Source: Leptospiraceae bacterium
GTDB lineage: Bacteria; Spirochaetota; Leptospiria; Leptospirales; Leptospiraceae
DNA length: 64,000 nt
Direction of reading: 5' to 3'
Assembly (NCBI GenBank): GCA_024233865.1
Contig: JACKPA010000003.1
Span: 186,001-250,000 of the forward strand
This document shows positions 56,249-64,000 of the stretch, piece after piece. The position numbers and the translations under genes are program-made. The notes below the pieces were generated by a model that made no database searches, was not told where the DNA came from, and worked only from the letters and a program-made list of their open reading frames with translations. Position 1 is the first letter of the stretch; the number at the start of each line of letters is the position of its first letter.

Positions 56249-56752
56249 TGCTCTTGGAAACAATCGAGATGCATTTTTCTCCTTTCTTGCCATTGTCAAC
56301 TCCGATTCCCTGCTCCTTCATTCCGATTGCGGAATTTTTCCATCTGTGCTCGGCTCTCTTTCCACCAGTGTTTCTTGTATTTTCAGAATGAGCTGAGCTT
56401 TTTAGTCCATTCACGGTATGTTTTACACCAAAGTTTCTACACTGTAGTCCAACGTTCCTATATTTTACTCCAATGGCGGTGTTATAGTAATCCATTCGAG
56501 CTGCTATTTTTAGCATCGATGGATATATTTATCTCAAACTCAGAGCTTTTTGTATCAAGCTTGGGATTGTCTATCTCCGTGCTTGGATCTTTTTACTCCA
56601 ACGTCCCTATTATTTGCTCCAAGCAAGAGGTAATTAGACTCAACGTTGGATCTATTTGATGCAAATTAGTCTCTCTCTGACTCTAGTTTGGTTCTTTTTG
56701 ACGCAAATTAGGTACTATTTAATTAAAAGTAAGGTAGCTATTGTTAGGTAAA
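56249..56752. repeat. Degenerate 21-bp tandem array (24 units)
   Basis: Cutting every 21 bases from 56249 gives about 24 successive units that align to a plus-strand consensus close to GGATCTTTTTACTCCAACGTT. Clear examples are 56585-56605, 56564-56584, 56648-56668, 56690-56710 and 56438-56458. Units are diverged, but the spacing stays exactly 21 for about 500 bases. Open frames of about 110 codons on both strands are a result of the period being divisible by three. The first and last one or two units are weak. No gene covers it. Confidence 0.8.
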
Positions 56753-56863
56753 AGCGATTTGCAATTAAAAAGCGAAAATGGGATTATTTTCTTTTTCAAT
56801 TTTGAATGGCTTTTCAAAGGTACTGTTTTTTAAATGATATTTGGATATTAAAAGGGTAAAACT

Positions 56864-56941
56864 ATGAAAATGAATGACAACATTGCTTCTAAGCTAAAAA
56901 AGGTTAGTAGATTTGAAGAGATATATACCATGACAATATGA
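56864..56941 (+). CDS. Possible short peptide
   Basis: A 25-codon frame (MKMNDNIASKLKKVSRFEEIY...) preceded by AAAAGGG. It lies between the tandem array and the broken hsdR. It has the look of a truncated start of a larger gene rather than a known peptide. Low confidence. Confidence 0.25.
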   Translation: MKMNDNIASKLKKVSRFEEIYTMTI

Positions 56942-56965
56942 AATAGGAATCAGCGGATACCGAAA

Positions 56966-58459
56966 ATGAGTGGAAAAGAAGCACAAGCAAGGGTAAAAAT
57001 CGACAAACTTCTTCTGGAAGCGAATTGGCGTTTGGTAGAAGAACGCGGTAAAAAGCCAAACGTTATTTGTGAGCATAGGATTACAAAGAAAAGATATTCA
57101 ACAGACTCTATGGGAGATGATTTTGAAAAAGCAAAAAACGGTTTTGTTGATTACGTTTTCTTTGACAATTCCAACAAACCCATTGGAGTTTTGGAAGCAA
57201 AAAGGGAAAGTGTGAACCCTTTGGAAGCTAAAGAACAGGCAAGGACTTACGCTCAGAGCTTGAACGTTCGGCATATCTTCCTTTCCAATGGAAACGTTCA
57301 CTACTATTGGGACTTGGAAGAAGGAAATCCGCAAGTAATCACCAAATTTTTAAGTTTGGAAGAACTGGGAGAAGCCAAAAAGTGGAATCCCAATCCTAGC
57401 AGACTATAAGCAGAAAAAATGTTTTCTCACAAATACAATTCGGACTTTGCCGTTCAGATTACCTCCAATATTCCGTCAGCTCAGAAAATGACGATACAAT
57501 TTGCCAACAACAACCTCAATGGAAAAACCCGTTTCAAACCGGAGCTGATCGACTACAATAGTTCCAAAACAAGGGTTTGTGTCACTGTCGGTATGATGAC
57601 AACCGGTTATGATTGCGAAGATATTTTGAATGTTGTCCTTGCTCGTCCTATCTTTTCTCCTACGGATTACATACAGATCAAAGGAAGAGGGACAAGGCTT
57701 TTTACCTTCCGATACAATGACTCAGTGTTGCCAAAAGATAAATTTTATCTGTTCGACTTTTTTGCCAATCACCAATATTTTGAAGAAGAATTCAACTACA
57801 AAGAGCGTTTGGAACTCCCAAAGGAAGGAACGGGAAAAATTGGTGACGGAGACGGAATCGAAACGTTTGCTTATACGGGTGATGATTCTATCCAAACCAT
57901 CGAAGAAGAGATTTTTGATGGAGAACATATTATGCGAGTGGACAAGGAAGCATTTTCTAAGAATTTTGAAGAAAAAGCAAAAGAAGACGTGAATCAAAAT
58001 CCCGATTTACAGGAAGCATTAGAGGAGGAAGATTGGAATACACTCGCTGCTTATATCATGGCAAACATCTTTGACAAACCGAAAGAATTTTGGAATCTGG
58101 ATAGACTGCGTAATGCCTATGACGTGGATCGCAGGTTGGACATTCTCGAAGTTGTGAAAAAGGTTTTTGGAAAAATTCATCAGTTCAAGTCCAAATCCGA
58201 GCTGATTGAGGAAGATTTTGAGAGATTCTTGGCGATTGAAAAGGTAGATGCTTCCATGTATTACGAGTTTAAAACCCTGTTCCACTCCTACTTGATGTAT
58301 GAAGACATACGACTGGTCTTTGAAGAAAGCAAGTTCGGAGCACTAGGATCAGACCCTAGAATCTCTTTGGAAGACTTGAAAATTCTTGGTAAAGAATGGA
58401 TTCAAAAGACCATCCAATATATCAAGCACAATAAAAACCCACTACTAATGGAAACCTAA
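56966..58459 (+). pseudogene. hsdR: Type I restriction subunit HsdR with central helicase deleted
   Basis: Two frames in the same phase. The first (56966-57409, 147 codons) is the HsdR N-terminal nuclease region with YVFFDNSNKPIGVLEAKR (Asp...Glu-x-Lys of a PD-(D/E)XK site). It ends at TAA (57407) and three codons later the second (57419-58459, 346 codons) begins inside helicase domain 2: MMTTGYDCEDILNVVLARP, then IQIKGRGTRLF (motif VI) and the EcoEI-type C-terminal domain. Walker A and B (motifs I and II) and the rest of RecA domain 1, probably some 250-350 residues, are absent. It cannot be a working translocase. The stop overlaps the hsdM start. Confidence 0.88.
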
Positions 58460-61359
58460 TGTTAAACAAAGAAACAAAAAAGCGTATAGATGACGCAAGA
58501 GATATTCTTGTCGGTCAACTCCCTCTTCCATCGGATCAAATTGAATTGATCACGATCACCTTGATCTTCAAGTTTATGAATGATATGGACAAACAGATGG
58601 AAGAATTCGGTAAACGAAGTTATTTTGTCGGAAAACTAAAGCCTTATTCTTGGGACAAGCTAACGAGTAACACACTGGATGCTGGGAAAAGGGTTGAGCT
58701 TTTTTCCAAAGCTATCGAGCAAATCCAGAAAGCGGATCATCTGCCCCAGTTGTTTCGTGAGATTTTTAAGAACATGTTTCTCAAGTTCAAAGATGGGAAT
58801 ACTCTACAGCGTTTTTTGACGGCGATCAGTGGGTTTGAATACACTCATTCCGAAGAACTCGGAAATGCCTTTGAATACCTGCTTATGACAATGGGTGCAC
58901 AAGGAGCAAACGGTCAGTTCCGTACTCCGAGGAATATCATTGATTTTATCGTAGAAGTCGTAGACCCTGACGTAGGTGATTCCATTCTCGATCCGGCTTG
59001 CGGAACAGCTGGTTTTTTGGTTTCTGCCTTTCGGCATATTCTAAGAAAGCATACAAAAGGTTATGAGAACTATCGTATTACGCTAAACAACAATGAAAAG
59101 GAAGAAGATACAGCCGTTCGCTGGGGTGACAAACTCAGTGTGAAGCAAAAAGAGATTCTTGGCAAAAGTATTGTTGGTTATGATATTACTCCCATGATGG
59201 TGCGTTTGGCACAAGTAAACCTCTATCTGCACGACTACAAAGTTCCCAGTATCCATGATTATGATACGATTTCATCCAAAGACAGGTGGCACGAAAAATA
59301 CGACTGCATCCTTGCCAATCCTCCCTTTATGACTTCCAAAGGCGGAGTAGAAACTCATAAAGATTTCAAACTCCAGGAATCCAAGAGGGCAGAGGTTTTA
59401 TTTTCCGATTACATCTTGGAACACCTGACTCCTAACGGAAAAGCGGGGTTTATCGTTCCGGAAGGGATTATCTTCCAGACCAGTACGGATTATGTGGACT
59501 TACGAAAGTGGATGATCGAGCAGGACGGAGGACTCTGGGCTGTTGTTTCCCTTCCGGCAAATGTGTTCCAACCTTATTCCGGTGTGAAGACTTCCATTCT
59601 ATTTATCGACCGAGAGTTTGCACGCAAGACGGATAAAATTGTCCTTGTGAAAGTGGAAAACGATGGCTTTTCCCTAAACACCAACCGCAACGCGACTTCT
59701 GCGAATGACTTGCCAACTGCTTTGGATTTGCTAAGGGAGTTCCCTTCGACTACGCTCAGGGAACGAAATGATACGCTTGGGGAACAGAATAATGCGATCA
59801 AATATTTGATTCTGGATAAGATCGAGTTCAAACGATTGGATTCTTACCGGGCAGTGACAACGGCAAGAGATTTTTGTAAAAAGAGTTATGCCAAAGTCGT
59901 CAAGGCAAAAGAAGATCTGGAGGCAAAGAAAAAAGAATTAGAAGAGAAACAATCCAAAAACAAAAAGAAGCAGCCGACTCTTATCAAAGGCAATCCTTCC
60001 AAAGAGGATTGGGAACTAAATCGTTTGCAAGAGAAATACGATAAGCAAGTTGTAGAATTTTGCCAAATTACGGGTTACAAAAATTCTTCTTGTCTCCCAC
60101 AAACGGAAGAAGAACTTATATCCTGGTTTGACACAAACATAAAACAACACGCCATCACCTACGGTGTGGAACTCACAGATAAAGAGAAGCTTTCTCCCAA
60201 GTTGGTTGAAATCCTTGACGGTGAACGTGAATACAACCTCAGTATCGACCGCTACGGCAAGCCAAAATCAACTTTGAATGAGAAATACCCGATGGTGAAA
60301 TTGGGAGAAGTGTGTTCTTTTGAATATGGTAAATCTTTGAAGGAAGAAAATAGAATTAAAGGAGAATATCCAGTATTCGGTTCTAATGGAATAGTTGGCT
60401 ATCATAATGAATATTTGGTAGAAGCTCCATTTTTAGTCATAGGTAGAAAAGGTTCAGCAGGAGAAGTTCATTACTCGAAGTTAAATGGCTTTCCTATAGA
60501 TACTACTTTTTTTATAAAATTACAAGATGAAAATAAAGTATTAATAAAATTTCTATATTATCTTTTGATGACGGACGGTAGATTAAAAAATCTTAATACT
60601 CAAGCTGGTGTCCCTGGTTTAAATAGAAATGATGCTTACAACGTAAAAATCCCGCTTCCGCCGTTGGAAGTTCAGAAGCAGCTCGTTGCCGAGATTGAGC
60701 AATACCAAAAGGTGATTGATGGATGTAATCTCATCATCGACAACTACAAGCCGAACTTCAAGATTGACCCAAGCTGGGAAAGGGTGAAACTGGGGGAAGT
60801 GGCAAGAATATTAGGAGGTTACGCTTTTAAAAGCCAAGAATTTAAAAAGAAAGGTATACAGATAATCAGAATTGGTAATGTAGGAATGGGATTTATAGAT
60901 ATAACCAAACAACCATCTTTCATAGACGAAACTCGTTTAAATGAGTTTAATAAGTATATAATTAAAGATGGTGATATATTAATTACATTGACAGGAACTG
61001 CTGAAAAAAGAGATTATGGTAGAGTTTGTTTTATTAAAAATAATAATACTTTTCTATTAAATCAAAGGGTTGGTAAAGTAGAAATATTTAAACAAGACGT
61101 TCTTATACCTATGTTCCTGTCTTTAGTTATGCAATCTGATTTATATCAAGAAAATATTTTTAAACAAGCTAAAGGAATTAGACAAGCTAATATTAGCAAT
61201 GAGGAGTTAGAATCAATTGAAATCCCGCTTCCGCCGTTGGATGTTCAGAAGAAAATCGTTACGGAAATAGATGAGGACATGCAAGTTCTGGATGGTGTAA
61301 AGAGGTTGAAGTCCAAGATGGAAGGTAAGATCAAGGCTGTGATTGAAGGGGTTTGGTGA
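58459..61359 (+). CDS. hsdM-hsdS: Fused type I modification and specificity protein HsdM-HsdS
   Basis: A 966-residue fusion. Residues about 1-480 are HsdM, an adenine-N6 methyltransferase (DPACGTAGFLVSA SAM motif, about 175; NPPF catalytic motif IV, about 290). Residues about 480-610 are a charged linker; about 610-966 are HsdS with two target-recognition domains, each followed by the conserved IPLPPLEVQKQLVAEIEQY or IPLPPLDVQKKIVTEID helix start. ATG overlaps the hsdR stop (TAATG). All motifs look intact, so it may methylate as an orphan. The recognition-domain segments are clearly more AT-rich than the flanks, a sign of exchange. Confidence 0.9.
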   Translation: MLNKETKKRIDDARDILVGQLPLPSDQIELITITLIFKFMNDMDKQMEEFGKRSYFVGKLKPYSWDKLTSNTLDAGKRVELFSKAIEQIQKADHLPQLFREIFKNMFLKFKDGNTLQRFLTAISGFEYTHSEELGNAFEYLLMTMGAQGANGQFRTPRNIIDFIVEVVDPDVGDSILDPACGTAGFLVSAFRHILRKHTKGYENYRITLNNNEKEEDTAVRWGDKLSVKQKEILGKSIVGYDITPMMVRLAQVNLYLHDYKVPSIHDYDTISSKDRWHEKYDCILANPPFMTSKGGVETHKDFKLQESKRAEVLFSDYILEHLTPNGKAGFIVPEGIIFQTSTDYVDLRKWMIEQDGGLWAVVSLPANVFQPYSGVKTSILFIDREFARKTDKIVLVKVENDGFSLNTNRNATSANDLPTALDLLREFPSTTLRERNDTLGEQNNAIKYLILDKIEFKRLDSYRAVTTARDFCKKSYAKVVKAKEDLEAKKKELEEKQSKNKKKQPTLIKGNPSKEDWELNRLQEKYDKQVVEFCQITGYKNSSCLPQTEEELISWFDTNIKQHAITYGVELTDKEKLSPKLVEILDGEREYNLSIDRYGKPKSTLNEKYPMVKLGEVCSFEYGKSLKEENRIKGEYPVFGSNGIVGYHNEYLVEAPFLVIGRKGSAGEVHYSKLNGFPIDTTFFIKLQDENKVLIKFLYYLLMTDGRLKNLNTQAGVPGLNRNDAYNVKIPLPPLEVQKQLVAEIEQYQKVIDGCNLIIDNYKPNFKIDPSWERVKLGEVARILGGYAFKSQEFKKKGIQIIRIGNVGMGFIDITKQPSFIDETRLNEFNKYIIKDGDILITLTGTAEKRDYGRVCFIKNNNTFLLNQRVGKVEIFKQDVLIPMFLSLVMQSDLYQENIFKQAKGIRQANISNEELESIEIPLPPLDVQKKIVTEIDEDMQVLDGVKRLKSKMEGKIKAVIEGVW
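59739..59764. repeat. Palindromic repeat inside hsdM coding sequence
   Basis: GTTCCC (59739-59744) and GGGAAC (59759-59764) flank TTCGACTACGCTCA, the same 14-mer as at 10982-10995. It is translated in frame as EFPSTTLRER without breaking the gene, which indicates insertion of a dispersed repeat in a tolerated loop. Confidence 0.7.
60649..61251 (+). repeat. Direct repeats flanking the second recognition domain
   Basis: The 30 bases 60649-60678 and 61222-61251 are identical except one base (ATCCCGCTTCCGCCGTTGGA core). They encode the conserved IPLPPLxVQK segment after each recognition domain and could serve for domain exchange by homologous recombination. Confidence 0.8.
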
Positions 61360-61514
61360 CCTATCCCCCTGCCCCCTTTCCGATACGGAAAGGGGGTGCT
61401 CTGAGCATTAATTCTTTCTTTGTGAAAGATGGCTCAAAGGTTTTATAAAAAAAAGAGACCCAATTCTCACGTTAGTCTACTCCCTTTCCTTTTAGGAAAG
61501 GGCCGGGGATAGGT
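61359..61514. mobile_element. MITE-like element with two hairpins and terminal inverted repeats
   Basis: Outer arms ACCTATCCCC (61359-61368) and GGGGATAGGT (61505-61514) are exact complements. Inside, CCCCCTTTCCG/CGGAAAGGGGG (61372-61396) and CCCTTTCCT/AGGAAAGGG (61482-61502) each form a hairpin. The element starts at the last base of the hsdM-hsdS stop and ends 12 bases before the DUF559 gene. It has no long frame of its own; the GC-rich arms differ strongly from the surrounding DNA. Confidence 0.7.
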
Positions 61515-61526
61515 AAAATAGGTAAA

Positions 61527-61889
61527 ATGAAAAACGTAATTATCAACGGAAAAGTTTCTGAAGAAAAAGTTGAGCTTGCGAAATCTCTTCGCAAAAATAT
61601 GACTTACGCTGAAACGATTTTGTGGAAACAACTAAAAGGGAATAAACTAAACGGACTTCATTTTCGAAGACAACAAGTTATACTTGGTTTCATTGTAGAC
61701 TTTTACTGTCATAAGTACAGCTTGATCATAGAAATAGACGGTGAAATCCACAAGATCCAAAAAGAACAAGACGAGGAAAGGGAACGTATTCTCCAATATA
61801 ATGGGTTTAGGATATTGAGGTTCACAAATGGACAAGTAGAATCAAAATTAGATGAAATTTTAGAAGTGATTAAAGAAAGTTGTAGATAG
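61527..61889 (+). CDS. DUF559 (Vsr-like) endonuclease-fold protein
   Basis: A 120-residue protein of the DUF559 family, related in fold to very-short-patch-repair nucleases. Diagnostic blocks: RKNMTYAETILWKQLKG, LHFRRQQVILGFIVDFYC, LIIEIDGEIHKIQKEQDEER and FRILRFTN. The Asp (VDFYC) and Glu (IEIDG) of the PD-(D/E)XK-like site are present. Its role is not established. It lies directly next to the palindromic element and its 3' end replaces the end of the opposite-strand helicase gene, so element and gene may have arrived together. Confidence 0.88.
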   Translation: MKNVIINGKVSEEKVELAKSLRKNMTYAETILWKQLKGNKLNGLHFRRQQVILGFIVDFYCHKYSLIIEIDGEIHKIQKEQDEERERILQYNGFRILRFTNGQVESKLDEILEVIKESCR

Positions 61890-61892
61890 GGA

Positions 61893-63070
61893 TCTTGGAA
61901 AGCAGTATCTTCCAAAAGGGAATTCGGGTTCGCATCATCCACCAGAACGGGGATGATGATATAACCACGTTCTTTCCCAGGAGAAGTACGCAGCACACGA
62001 CCAACCGCTTGGACAATATCCACCGTACTCCGTTTGGGGTCAGCAAACAAAATACAGTCGATATTCGGAACGTCAATACCTTCCGTGACACTGTATTTGG
62101 CAGCTCGGACAGATTCGGAAAGCACTTTACCACTTTGGTAAGTGGTAAAAATGAGCTTGATGTCATCTCTTTTTTTGTGTTTTTTGAACCAATTGGTAAT
62201 ATACTCCACATCAGTGGAAACAGGTATACCAAGGTCTTGCGTATTGTGGATAATAGAATCGGGCTCTTTGATGGATTTGTCACTGCAAACGCAGAGATAA
62301 CGGACAACTCGTTTTTGGCGGGAGAGTTCAGTCAACCAATCCTTTAGAGCTTGTTGAACCAAAAAGAGAGAAGGAACGGCGATCAAAACACTTTGGACTT
62401 GTAAGGCTTCTGCAATCCAGAAGGCAGCCAGACTCTTTCCTGTCCCACAAGGCATGATGAGCTTGCCTCGATTGTTGCCTTCTTTCAAGAAGTGTCGCTT
62501 TGCCTCCTCAATTGCTCTTTGCTGGTGATTGCGTGGTTGTCTGGGCTTTTCAACTGCAACTTTGGACTTAGAAAGAATTGCATGGGCTTTTTCAAAAAAG
62601 TCTTTGTCCAAGCCATGCCAGACAACGGATGTGCAAAATCCGATTTTGCCTTGGTGTTTGTATTCTTTGGAATAGGAATTGGTAGTTGTGCAAGCAAGAC
62701 CAAAGGAAATGCCCTTTGCCATCACAAAACTGAGGCTTCCAAAAGTGGAGAGTTCGGTATGAGTTAGAGAACTATTTTCATCTGTTCGATATTTGCACTG
62801 GACAGACCAGTATTCGCCATCAACGGTTTCAGCAATGAGGTCGATTCCCTTGTCTTGAGTCGGCAGATTCAGTTTTTTCAAAAGAGCAGAAGGGATTTCT
62901 TGGTAAAGGTAGACATCTTTTAGTTTTATAGCATACTTTGGGTCTATCATAAGATAGAGCTTGGTAAGCAGCTCAAAGGCAGTGCCTTTTTCTTTGTCGG
63001 TTAGAAGTTGCAAGTTCTGCTGGAATTGGATAAAATTGCTTGATCGCAAGATGACGGATTTGGCTTTCAT
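61893..63070 (-). pseudogene. Restriction helicase with Mrr-like nuclease domain, internally deleted and 3' truncated
   Basis: Starting at ATG 63070: N-terminal PD-(D/E)XK nuclease (KGIDLIAETVDGEYWSVQCKYR as separated motif Asp...Gln-x-Lys, about 75-100), helicase motif I (MPCGTGKS, about 205) and Ia. At FTTYQSGKVLSESVRAAK the sequence jumps directly to YSVTEGIDVPNIDC and QAVGRVLR (motif VI), so motifs II-IV and several hundred residues are missing. The true gene sequence stops near 61893 (LEDTAFQD); further frame to 61709 is antisense of the DUF559 gene. Not expected to be active. Confidence 0.82.
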
Positions 63071-63329
63071 TGGATATTCGCTAATTTTTTATATTTTATA
63101 AGATGAATAGTGACATATTTTTTATTCAGGATACTAATTGAAAAGATAAATATTGATTTCTCAAATCACAGAGCTGCCTTTCTTCTTGAAAATACGAGGG
63201 GTTAAAATTCCCTCAATAGATAATAAACATCTATGACATTCTACCATGGAGCAATTTCTGCATTATTGTATAAAAATGGTTTAAAGAAAATTTTTATAAG
63301 CTATTAAAAGAAAATTGACAAAAATTCAT

Positions 63330-63345
63330 ATACCATACAGGGTAT
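63330..63345. promoter_or_regulatory. Possible CsoR/CstR-like operator
   Basis: ATACC-N6-GGTAT (63330-63345) is a perfect inverted repeat 20 bases before the DUF2892 gene start. CsoR/CstR-type persulfide or copper regulators bind ATACCC...GGGTAT-like sites, and DUF2892 membrane proteins are often in such regulons. A TTGACA hexamer lies at 63315-63320. No regulator gene is present here. Confidence 0.4.
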
Positions 63346-63364
63346 CCTATATGAAGGAGAAAAT

Positions 63365-63583
63365 ATGTATTTAGCAGATTCAAAAAATTGGTATCTAGAA
63401 AGAACAATTTATTTAATGGCAGGTACTTTTAGTTTAATTGGTGCTGCCCTTGCCTTTTTTCACAATCCGTATTGGTTAATTTTGAATGGGTTAGTAGGAA
63501 TCAATCTTTTGATTTTTTCGCTAACCGGATTCTGTATAATGGCAAATATTTTGATTTATATCGGTATCAAACCTAAATGTTGA
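63365..63583 (+). CDS. DUF2892 (YgaP-type) inner-membrane protein
   Basis: A 72-residue protein with two membrane helices: NWYLERTIYLMAGTFSLIGA and GLVGINLLIFSLTGFCIMAN. This matches the DUF2892/YgaP membrane domain, usually beside or fused to rhodanese and associated with sulfur handling. AAGGAG lies six bases upstream. No rhodanese gene is within the window. Confidence 0.88.
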   Translation: MYLADSKNWYLERTIYLMAGTFSLIGAALAFFHNPYWLILNGLVGINLLIFSLTGFCIMANILIYIGIKPKC

Positions 63584-63655
63584 AATCAAATATGTTCAAC
63601 CTGAGTTTCATTTAATTTAAAATCTGTTTTAAAAACAAGGGCTAGAAAAATCAAG

Positions 63656-63860
63656 TCAATCAGAATATATCTCGCAAGGTAGATACTTTTTCAATTCTGA
63701 AAGCAACTCTCTTTTTTGAAGAGGCTTGAAGAGATAAGAGTTAAAAAGATTATCTGTTTTTGCTGTTTGAGTGTTTACCCGATTGCAAAAAACGCATATT
63801 CATTCTCATACACTCTTCATGAGAATAGCCGGTAATTTCTGTACTCTCTTTTTTGTTCAT
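63656..63860 (-). pseudogene. Remnant of a PAS/receiver signalling protein
   Basis: Minus-strand. From an ATG at 63860 a 36-codon frame contains ITGYSHEECMRMNMRFLQSG, the helix of a PAS/LOV domain, and ends at 63750. In another frame, ending at 63656, lies NSYLFKPLQKRELLSELKKYL, the last helix of a receiver domain. The parts between are missing, so this is a decayed hybrid sensor gene. It is 17 bases downstream of the SGNH hydrolase gene. Confidence 0.65.
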
Positions 63861-63877
63861 GTATGTGTGCTTGATAT

Positions 63878-64000
63878 TTATTTAAAAATCTCGCTAAAAG
63901 TATCTTTTAAAGTTTTTGCCCAAAGGCTATAGGCAAACTGGCTCAAATGGACACCATCTACACTGCAATCAGCTCGTAGCATTTCGTCTTTAGAAAGAAA
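63878..64000 (-). CDS. SGNH/GDSL hydrolase, 3' end only
   Basis: The last 40 codons of a minus-strand gene that begins outside the window. The end has CSVDGVHLSQFAYSLWAKTL, the DGxHLS block with the catalytic Asp and His of SGNH/GDSL esterases. The rest cannot be seen. Confidence 0.7.
   Translation of the reverse strand, partial: FLSKDEMLRADCSVDGVHLSQFAYSLWAKTLKDTFSEIFK

Noticed and set aside
56178..56659. Open frames of about 110 codons on both strands across the 21-bp array
   Set aside because: A repeat length divisible by three gives open frames on both strands; no start signals and mutually overlapping.
56249..56752. CRISPR array
   Set aside because: Units are contiguous 21-mers with no conserved repeat separated by unique spacers, and no cas gene is nearby.
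61709..61892. C-terminal end of the minus-strand helicase frame
   Set aside because: These codons are antisense of the DUF559 gene and not part of the original helicase.
1..64000. tRNA or rRNA genes
   Set aside because: I looked through the gaps between genes and saw no cloverleaf or rRNA-like sequence.

Overview
This AT-rich window looks chromosomal and most likely comes from a spirochaete, probably of the Leptospira family. The support is the large number of spirochaete-style lipoprotein signal peptides, the fliK-flgD-flgE flagellar order, long coiled-coil OmpA-domain proteins, multi-domain sensor proteins (CheB-CheR-PAS, GAF-SpoIIE, GAF-HD-GYP, heme-type chemoreceptor), and a large SpvB/FG-GAP/RHS surface protein. 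The assignment to a genus is inference; no rRNA or tRNA gene is present.

Layout. 1-390: 3'-truncated ZIP-like metal transporter (minus strand). 618-13062: a surface/polymorphic-toxin-like block: a 2,089-residue RHS protein with an 11-C tract near its start and an HExxH tip, two tiny lipoproteins, a duplicated fragment of the RHS tip, two overlapping paralogous glycine-rich lipoproteins, and a convergent Ig-like-repeat lipoprotein. 13138-24932: FRG-domain protein, tpiA, TetR regulator, CheB-CheR-PAS fusion plus hybrid kinase, a perfect 38-bp palindrome, an exported protein, a helical-repeat protein, asnS, and a patatin-like lipase. 24938-32947: envelope and signalling genes (MORN-type lipoprotein, two coiled-coil OmpA paralogues, GAF-PP2C phosphatase, an atypical hybrid kinase, a lipoprotein). 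33077-40945: lysC, then four polytopic GT-C-like membrane proteins in alternating orientation. 40994-46487: AbiE-type toxin-antitoxin pair, CxxCH chemoreceptor, HD-GYP protein. 46668-50497: flagellar hook operon fliK-flgD-flgE. 50617-55200: regulator, fabI, ppc and beta-carbonic anhydrase, one minus-strand run that links bicarbonate supply, oxaloacetate formation and fatty-acid synthesis.

55773-64000 is an accessory region rich in broken genes. It holds a Uma2/Rpn chimera, a 24-unit 21-bp degenerate tandem array, an hsdR gene that has lost its central helicase part, an intact-looking fused hsdM-hsdS gene, a palindrome-flanked DUF559 endonuclease gene, a second restriction helicase with an internal deletion and a lost 3' end, a DUF2892 membrane protein behind a CsoR/CstR-like operator, a PAS/receiver remnant, and the end of an SGNH hydrolase. 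The modification function appears to be kept while two restriction functions have decayed.

The most unusual signals are the 21-bp helically phased repeat array at about 56.25-56.75 kb with a possibly related short array at 33.0 kb, the parallel decay of two restriction ATPases next to a DUF559/palindrome element, and the poly-C switch candidate with displaced tip fragment in the RHS locus.
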